This document shows positions 57,563 through 64,000 of a stretch of 64,000 bases of DNA, piece by piece (the first letter of the stretch is position 1; the number at the start of each line of letters is the position of its first letter). The notes below the pieces were generated by a model. That model searched no databases. It saw nothing but the letters and a program-made list of their open reading frames with translations, and was not told where the DNA came from. Where the stretch lies: NCBI GenBank assembly GCA_021401465.1, contig JADDMT010000019.1, forward strand, positions 1 to 64,000, read 5' to 3'. The position numbers were made by a program, and so were the translations under genes. The DNA is from Teratosphaeria epicoccoides. Its lineage: Eukaryota; Ascomycota; Dothideomycetes; Mycosphaerellales; Teratosphaeriaceae.

Positions 57563-60513
57563 GTTCGTTCCTTTCTCGAAACTTCGTATCTTTTGCTAAC
57601 AGTTTCGCAGATGTTCTAGGGGTTCCTAGGTGTTCTTAGTACTTCTATATCCTTCCCATTTTACTAAGTATTCTCGCTGTCTGTCCTGCTAGTAAGTGTC
57701 GACGATCTTCTTAACAGTGTACTTAGGTTCTTCTACTTTAGGGTTAAGTAGTAAGGGTTCCGTTTGTAGTATAGCGTCTAGCGCTACTTGTTCTAGCAGA
57801 GAGACATAGAACACAGGGTGTATTCTCATCTGCTTAGGTAGCTGTAACTCAAAATTAACTAGTCCCTTCTTAGCCTTAATCCTGAATAGTCCTAGTTTCA
57901 TAGCGTCTAGTTTTTTACTCGGCTTGTCTGATTTAATGTGATAGCGGAGGAGATATACCTTGTCCCCCTCCTTTAGAATTAGTCCCTTAATTCTCTTACG
58001 ATTCGCGTACTATGCTATGTTCTGCTAATAGAACTGCAGGTCGAGTCGTGCTTCTGTTTGCAGTCGGCGTAGATGTTCTACTCGTCCGAGTGCTACTAGG
58101 TTCGGATTACTAGCTAAGACGTCCGGAATGTCTTCTATAGCTAATCTATATGCCATCTGAAATGGCGAGAGTCCTGTCGACTCTGCTAGCGTACTATTAT
58201 ACGCGAGCTATGCTATTAGCAACAACTCTACCTAGTTGTTCTAGTCCCTATTCACATAGGATCGAAGGTACTATTCTAACGTCTAATTTAGACGTTCTGT
58301 CTGTCTATCTGTCTAAGGGTAGAAGAAAGTACTTAGTTAACATTTAACCTGGAATTGTCTTATTAGGGCTCTCTAGAAGTTAGAGGTAAACACGGATCCT
58401 CGATCTGTTACTAGGTCCTGTAGCATGCCGTGTAGTACTACTACCTACTTGATGAAGACATGCGCGATATCTTTAGTCTTAAAGTCTTTACGGTAAGAGA
58501 TAAACTTCCTAAACTTAGTAAATTAGTCGACTACTACTATAATCCCATCGAAGAACTCATTAGTAGCGGGTTCTCTTAACTAAGGTAGTTTAACGATAAA
58601 GTCTATAGCGAGCGACTCCTATAGCCGTTAGGGTACCTTAAGAAGTCGTAGTAGCCTATACGGTTTGTAACGGTTATGCTTACTTCGTTAGCAAGTTACA
58701 CATCGACAGACGTAGTCCTTGATTGCCTTGCTCATCCTAGGGAAGTAATATTCTTGTTAGAGAATTTGCTTCATTTTAGACACTCCTAGGTGTCCTGCCT
58801 AAGGTACGTCATATTAGAGGCGTAGTAGCTCTGATCGTAAAGACGTTAGCATGTATACTAATCCTTAAAGCACAAGGATTCTGTCTTCGTCTTCCTAATC
58901 TTCCTGTCCATTAATGTTGTCGCGGATAGCGAGTACAGTTAGGTCGTAGACTAGCGCGTTCTTTAGGTCGTCCTGAAACTTACTAGTCTATGTGACTATT
59001 ATAGCCGCGAGTTAGTTAACTCCTAGTATGCTATTACTATTTTCCTAGAGAACAGCGTGTTTCTCCTGCTTCACGCCCTTCATGTAGTTAGTCTAGCGGC
59101 TAAGTGCATCGGCGCGTGCATTATTAGTCCCCTTGTAATAGATAATCTTATAGTTAAAGCTAGAGAGCTCCTTACTCTACTAAACCTGTCGTTAGTTTAA
59201 CTCTTTTGTCGTTATGAAGTTTCGCAAGTTCTCATAGTCTGTGTAGACCGTGACCTAGTACTTAGAACCTTGTAAGTAGACTCGCTAGGCCTTATAGGCG
59301 TCTACTATGGCTAGAAGTTCTTTGTCGTAGACGTAGTAACAGAGTTCAGGTCTAGACAATTTCCTCGAGTAGTAGGCGACTAGCTGTAGTCGTCTACTCG
59401 GTCCTAGTTGACTTAAGCATGCCCCGAGTGCTACGTCAGAGGCATCTGTTTCGACTATGATAGGCTTTTCTAGGTCGAATACAAGTAAGATTAGCTGATC
59501 TGTAAATCGCCGCTTGAGTTCCTTGAAGGCATTCCGTTAGGCGTCGTCCTACACAAATAGTGTATCCTTTGTAGTAAGAGTCGTAAGTAGTGCTGTAATC
59601 TTCGAATAGTTTGCTACAAATCTTCGGTAGAAGTTAGCGAATCTAAGGAAGGACTATACTTCCTTAACATTAGTTAGCGTAGGCTACTCTTTCACGACTT
59701 AGACTTTCTTAGTGTCTATCTTGATTCTATTCTATGCTACTACGTAGCCAAGGAATTATACTTCCTGCTTGTGAAACTCGCTCTTCTGAGGCTTAACCTT
59801 TAACTAGTAATCCTGGAGTTTCTAAAGTACCTTACGCACATGAGTCCTATGTTCTTCGATCGTCTGTAAGTAGACAAGGATGTCGTCTAAGTATATAACC
59901 ACGAAGACGTCAAGGTACTCTTATAGCACATTGTTAATAAATGCCTGCTATATAGCTAGGGCATTTGTTAACCTAAATAGCATGACTATGTACTCGTACT
60001 GTCTAAACCTAGTTTAGAACGTAGTCTTCTATTCTTTGCCTTCCTTAATTCGAATTCGGTTATACACTCTAGGTATGTCAAACTTTAAGAACTATATTAC
60101 TCCTTGTAGGTAGTCCTGTAATTGCGAGAGCAAAGGAAGCGGATAACTATTCTTTATTGTGATGTCCTGTAATCTACGACAATCTACGTAGAGTCGCTAG
60201 TTATCTTCCCCCTTAGGCATAAACAGGATTAGATATCTGGCTAGGGACTATAACTTACGGATGAAGCCTTTCCGGAGGTTGTCTTCAAGGTATTTCCGGA
60301 GAATCTCTACTTTCGCTGCTAATAACGGGCGAACTAATTGCTTCGTTAGTGTCTTGCTAGGGAGTAAGGGTATCCTGTAGTCCTACTCCTAGTGTTCTAG
60401 CAGAGCTTCTTAGTCAGGTTCTTCCTTGAAAAGAGTAGCGAACTCTTTATAGTTATTAGGAACTATGAATTCGACCTTGACTTCTGATTGCGTGACTTTA
60501 ACCTATAGGACGT
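57545..60513 (-). pseudogene. Chromo-B copy B2: pol (RT, RNase H, integrase, chromodomain)
   Basis: Minus-strand pol of the same family as B1 but reaching its C-terminal end. The RT box reads IYLDDILVYL near 59866-59903. The integrase region runs about 59000-57900 and includes an open 70-codon piece (57689-57901, MKLGLFRIKAKKGLVNFEL). The chromodomain at about 57600-57690 reads EYLVKWEGY with EPLEHLRNC. Pol ends at TAA 57545-57547. The N-terminal side is cut at 60513 by Chromo-C copy C3. Neither LTR is present. Confidence 0.9.
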
Positions 60514-60690
60514 TGTGAAGGGCGAGGCCCTGAGTCTTGGCACAGGCTAGGGCCTATGCGACGCGACCCCTGACGAGGCTAGACGAGGCCGGCTATAAAA
60601 GACTAGACAGCTAGCAGATAGTCCTTCTCTCCCTATCGTACTTGTTAAATACTACATGAACCCCTATGTATACGCTGTTTACCCGTGACA
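60514..60690 (+). repeat. C3 5' LTR
   Basis: 177 bp, TGTGAAGG...CCCGTGACA; 15 bp longer than in C1 and C2 because of short tandem duplications around GACGAGGC (about 60570-60590). TATAAAA at 60594-60600. Confidence 0.92.
60594..60600 (+). promoter_or_regulatory. TATA box in the C3 5' LTR
   Basis: TATAAAA, 41 nt before ATCGTACTTG (60635-60644), the presumed RNA 5' end and self-primer. Confidence 0.55.
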
Positions 60691-60692
60691 TT

Positions 60693-60701
60693 AAGTACGA
60701 T
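60693..60701 (+). promoter_or_regulatory. C3 self-primer-like binding site
   Basis: AAGTACGAT, two nt inside the LTR end, is complementary to ATCGTACTT in the LTR (60635-60643). The preceding base is T where C would extend the pairing to ten; that is a CA-to-TA change. All three Chromo-C copies share it. Confidence 0.62.
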
Positions 60702-60711
60702 CAATTTTACC

Positions 60712-63700
60712 ATGGAAAGGCCGTCTCCTAGCTAATTAACCCTAGTGTCCGAAGGATCTACGAACAAGGAAGCGTTAGCAGAGATGCGCCATGTCGTCGA
60801 GGGAATACATACCTAGTAACAGCAAATTATGGCTAAGCTGACAGCCACGCGGGCCGCGCTAAATAATCGGAGTCCTGACAGCAACAAAACCTAGGCGTCT
60901 TGTCAGAGGAGCTACTAAAGACCCTCGCGGACGCGCTAGCTGTAGCAATGCGTGCAAACTCTGTCATAGAACTAACAGGACCCTAAGAGTAGAGGCTACT
61001 AACGTAGGACAGAAGAGCCGAATCATTTAGGGACTACCTGCTCTGTATTAGGAGTTCGTTTAGGGCGCGCTCTAGGATAAAACCCCTAATAGGCGTAGAT
61101 TATTACTAGAACATAATCTACGATACTCTCCCTGCTCGCTAGCGCGCCTGGATGCGCCATTTCTAGGAGAAAGGAGGCCCGGACAAGGCGAAGGACCCTG
61201 AAGCTTTCCTCACGTAACTTAAGGCCATGTTCGCGGATAGCAACGAGACAGCAAGAGCTCTAGAACAGCTCACGAAACTCCGACACGCAGCAGGCTAGCC
61301 ATGGCACGAGCACTAGCTAGAATTCGATGAACTCCTGCTGTTAGTAGGAGGGGACTAGTAGACGGATGACGCGAAGATCAGATACCTCAAGAATTTGTTT
61401 TCGAATCCCGCTAGGATGTACATAGCGAACGTGAGAGACAAGGGGGACTACTACGCGTTTGCAGAGGAGGTCGAAAGGGTCATGACAAACTCCGAGGTAA
61501 CGACTAGTTCAAGGCGGCCTATAGGAGGTAGTTAAGAGAAAAGAACAAGGACTCTGAAGGTATTCCTGCGGCTGCTATGCAGGTGCCTAACCCTAGAGTC
61601 GGATCCCGAATAGACGCGGATAGGGATATAGTCATGGCACTAACTCGTACCGTAGGAGAGTAAATGACGGCAAAGGACCCTGACAAAACAACAGGGGGAA
61701 ACGACGCGCTAAATAGGTAGACGCTATAGAGAGAGAGAAACGCTAGGAGAATAACCTGTGCTACTACTGCAGAGCGTCTAGACACTAAGTTAAGGGGTGT
61801 CCTTACGCCTTGGCTACACCCCTAGCCCGGATTAATACGACTAGAGTGTCGCCATTGCTAGAGGACGATAGAATAGCAGAGGAACCTAGGAGGAACAACT
61901 TGGGAAAAGATTAACTCCTGCTTGGAGTTAGGAAGTAGGAGTAACGGAGACATTAGTAGAAGGATAGGAGAGAGTTAAGGGATCCATGGACAGGAACCTA
62001 ATCTATACTAATGTAGTCCTAGCAAATAATACTAGGACATTAGCTCTTATCGATAAGGGGTGCTAATGCTACGCTGCAATTAACAGAGACCTAGTAAAAG
62101 GTCTTAGCTTGAGCTTAATAAGCAAAGAGTCATGTATAGCGAGGGGCGTAATAGCGTCGATGCGAGACTCCGCGGTAGAAGGAGTAGTCGCCTTCTAGAT
62201 AGAAATCGAGGGGTTCTAGCAACTAGTATACGCATACGTAGTAAAGGATCTAGCCTTCCCCCTGATACTAGGGAACCCCTAGAAGGCTCATAAGAAAGTG
62301 CGGACCGCGCCAGAAAGGCGTCGGTATTAGCATAGGAGAGTAGGACAGTAGATAGACGAAGGACGGAACTACCGAGAATACGAGGACCGCAGGAACTTTA
62401 CCTAGGTATGCGCGACTACGACGGCGGATGTCGCGGAGGCCTTAAAGGCAAAGGAATATCTAACGCTAGACGAGTTAAGAAAGGCGCTACCTCTAGAGCT
62501 TTAGTACATAGCTCCGCTATTCTACTGCTAAGAAGCGGAAAAATTAGCGCTATACCGCCCTAGTATTAACTACCGCATCGAACTCCGCGAAGGACTAGAC
62601 AGATCCTAACTAGCTCTGCTATAGGGACCCCTATACGGCATGTCGAAGGAGGAACTACTAGTTTTAAGGAAGTCCTTAGACGAACTGTTAGGGAAGGGAT
62701 TCATTTGGCCTACTAACTTAGAGGCTGCGGCTCCTGTGCTTTTTGTCCGGAAGCTAGGGGGGGGGGCTCCGGTTCTGCTGCGATTACCGCGCCCTTAACG
62801 CAATCACAAAGCAAGATAGGTACCCCCTCCCGTTAATACTAGAGACCTTGAGGAACCTCATAGGCGCCTAGTAGCTTACTAAGGTAGATGTAGTGTCAGC
62901 CTTCTACTAAATCTATATGGCGAAAGGCCATGAGTACAAGACAGCCTTTCGCACGAGGTTCGGTTCATTTGAATAGTTAGTATGTCCGTTTAGTTTATCT
63001 AGGGCTCTTATAACGTTCTAACGATATATTAACATACTACTACGCGAGGAATTAGACGACTACGCCTCTGCGTACATAGACGACGTTATTATATATAGCG
63101 GCAGTTCGCGAGAAGACTATTTCGCTAAAGTAACGCAAGTACTCTAGAAGCTCTAGGATAGGGGCCTCTACCTTGACCCTAGGAAGAGCGAGTTTGCTAA
63201 AAAGGATATCAAGTACCTAGGGTTCATAATCCATGCTAACGGAAAAGGCGTAGGGACCGAGCTAGAAAAGGTAGAGGCCATGCGTAACTAGGAGCGGCCA
63301 AAAACACAAAAGGAAGTCCGTAGATTCCTCGGCTTCGCTAATTACTACAGGATGTTCATCCCGAACTACTCGAAGACAGCTAGGCCCTTAACGGCCCTTA
63401 TGGGGAAGGGCAGACCGTTCTCCTAGGGGGAACTCGAGGAGTCCGCGTTTAGAACGCTAAAAGCGAAGTTCTGTTTAGCACTAGTCCTTTCTTAATAGAA
63501 CCTAGAGCTGCAGACCTTTTTAGAGACTAACTACAGCGGGTTTACGTTAGGGGCAGCTCTCCTACAAGAAAGCAACGGAGTCTAGAGACTAGTAGGCTTC
63601 TTCTCGCAGAAACTTAATAAGGCGGAGATTAATTACGACATCTACGACAAGGAGATGCTAGCCATGATATCTAGCCTGAAGTTCTAGGGCCCTAAGCTGA

Positions 63701-64000
63701 AGTCGTGTAGGCCCTTTACTATTCTTACGGACTACAAAAACCTAGAGTACTTCATAGTCAAGCGACAGCTGTCCGAGCGGCAGATACAGTAGTATGAGAC
63801 CCTCGCGTAATTCTAGTTTTCCCTAGTTTATCGCCTAGGCGCCAAAGGAGTAGTCCTAGATGTATTGTTAAGACGAGAACAGGACACGCTAGGGGCAGAA
63901 GATAAGGAATCACGGTTTAAGAGGTTTTTAGACCTAGAAGTCGTAGAGAGTTAGCCGGACCCCGTAGATAAGAGCAGAGACGTCGTACTAATTACCTCGA
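60712..64000 (+). pseudogene. Chromo-C gag-pol (copy C3), partial
   Basis: ATG 60712 (MERPSPS). Gag capsid part about 60870-61500; zinc knuckle at about 61755-61800 (CYYC, His, then GC, in C-x2-C-x4-H-x4-C spacing). Protease-like ALIDKGC near 62040-62065, where the usual Ser-Gly-Ala context is not seen. RT box YIDDVIIYSG at 63073-63102; the start of RNase H follows to the window end. At least two single-base indels relative to C1: a missing base near 60866 and an extra G in the G-run at 62757-62766. TAG stops throughout. Chromodomain, antisense gene and 3' LTR lie outside. Confidence 0.9.

Larger units (their letters stand above)
60514..64000 (+). mobile_element. Chromo-C copy C3: 5' half, plus strand, runs off the window
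   Basis: 5' LTR at 60514-60690, then gag and pol up to beyond RT at the window end. It is inserted in Chromo-B pol and lies in the opposite orientation to C1 and C2. The target duplication cannot be checked because the right end is outside. Confidence 0.93.

Noticed and set aside
58150..58347. A 65-codon plus-strand frame
   Set aside because: Lies antisense within the Chromo-B integrase/RNase H region, with no sign of conservation in B1.

Overview
This window is a block of nested, inactivated transposable elements, most likely from a filamentous ascomycete. No ordinary host gene, tRNA or rRNA was recognised. Almost every reading frame is broken by in-frame stops, mostly TAG. Where copies can be aligned by eye they differ mainly by C-to-T and G-to-A changes at CpA/TpG and also CpG sites (CAG or TGG in one copy, TAG in the other). 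That is the signature of repeat-induced point mutation (RIP). Short spliceosomal introns (46-61 bp, GTATGT/GTACGT donors, CTAAC-like branch points) also point to a fungus.

I use these names. Chromo-A, Chromo-B and Chromo-C are three Ty3/gypsy families with a chromodomain (chromoviruses). P is a 13.7-kb DNA transposon with a Plavaka-like (CMC supergroup) transposase. LTR-F is a ~0.68-kb LTR with no recognised coding part.

Layout: 1-2137 Chromo-B copy B1 (minus, cut). 2138-5060 and 18793-20664 Chromo-A copy A1 (plus), split by P1 (5061-18792). 20665-27431 Chromo-C copy C1 (minus). 27432-27686 an inverted LTR piece of a second Chromo-A (A2). 27687-27857 the last part of A1. 27858-28234 and 56065-56365 one LTR-F, split by P2 (28235-56062). 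P2 itself holds Chromo-A copy A3 (36904-45072, complete, TSD AAGGA) and Chromo-C copy C2 (49094-55877, complete, TSD ACGCC). 56366-57053 is a second LTR-F joined head to tail to the first. 57054-60513 is Chromo-B copy B2 (minus). 60514-64000 is Chromo-C copy C3 (plus), running off the window.

Two things stand out. First, P carries seven genes: a ~1164-codon transposase, a class I SAM-dependent methyltransferase, a MYND-type zinc-finger protein and four unidentified proteins, with GTATAC-centred palindromes in the gaps between them and near both ends. Second, each of the three chromovirus families has a convergent antisense gene packed against the end of pol, between the chromodomain and the 3' end of the element: 473 codons in A, 228 codons in three exons in C, and a partial coiled-coil gene in B. 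In addition, Chromo-A and Chromo-C both have a short stretch just inside the 5' LTR complementary to a site ~34-41 nt after a TATA box in the same LTR, as expected for Tf1/sushi-type self-priming.

Two chimeric joints (C1 with unlike flanks TTGCT/GCAGA, and the LTR-F pair with unlike flanks) suggest ectopic recombination between element copies. All products are inferred from the reading frames by eye; no database search was run.
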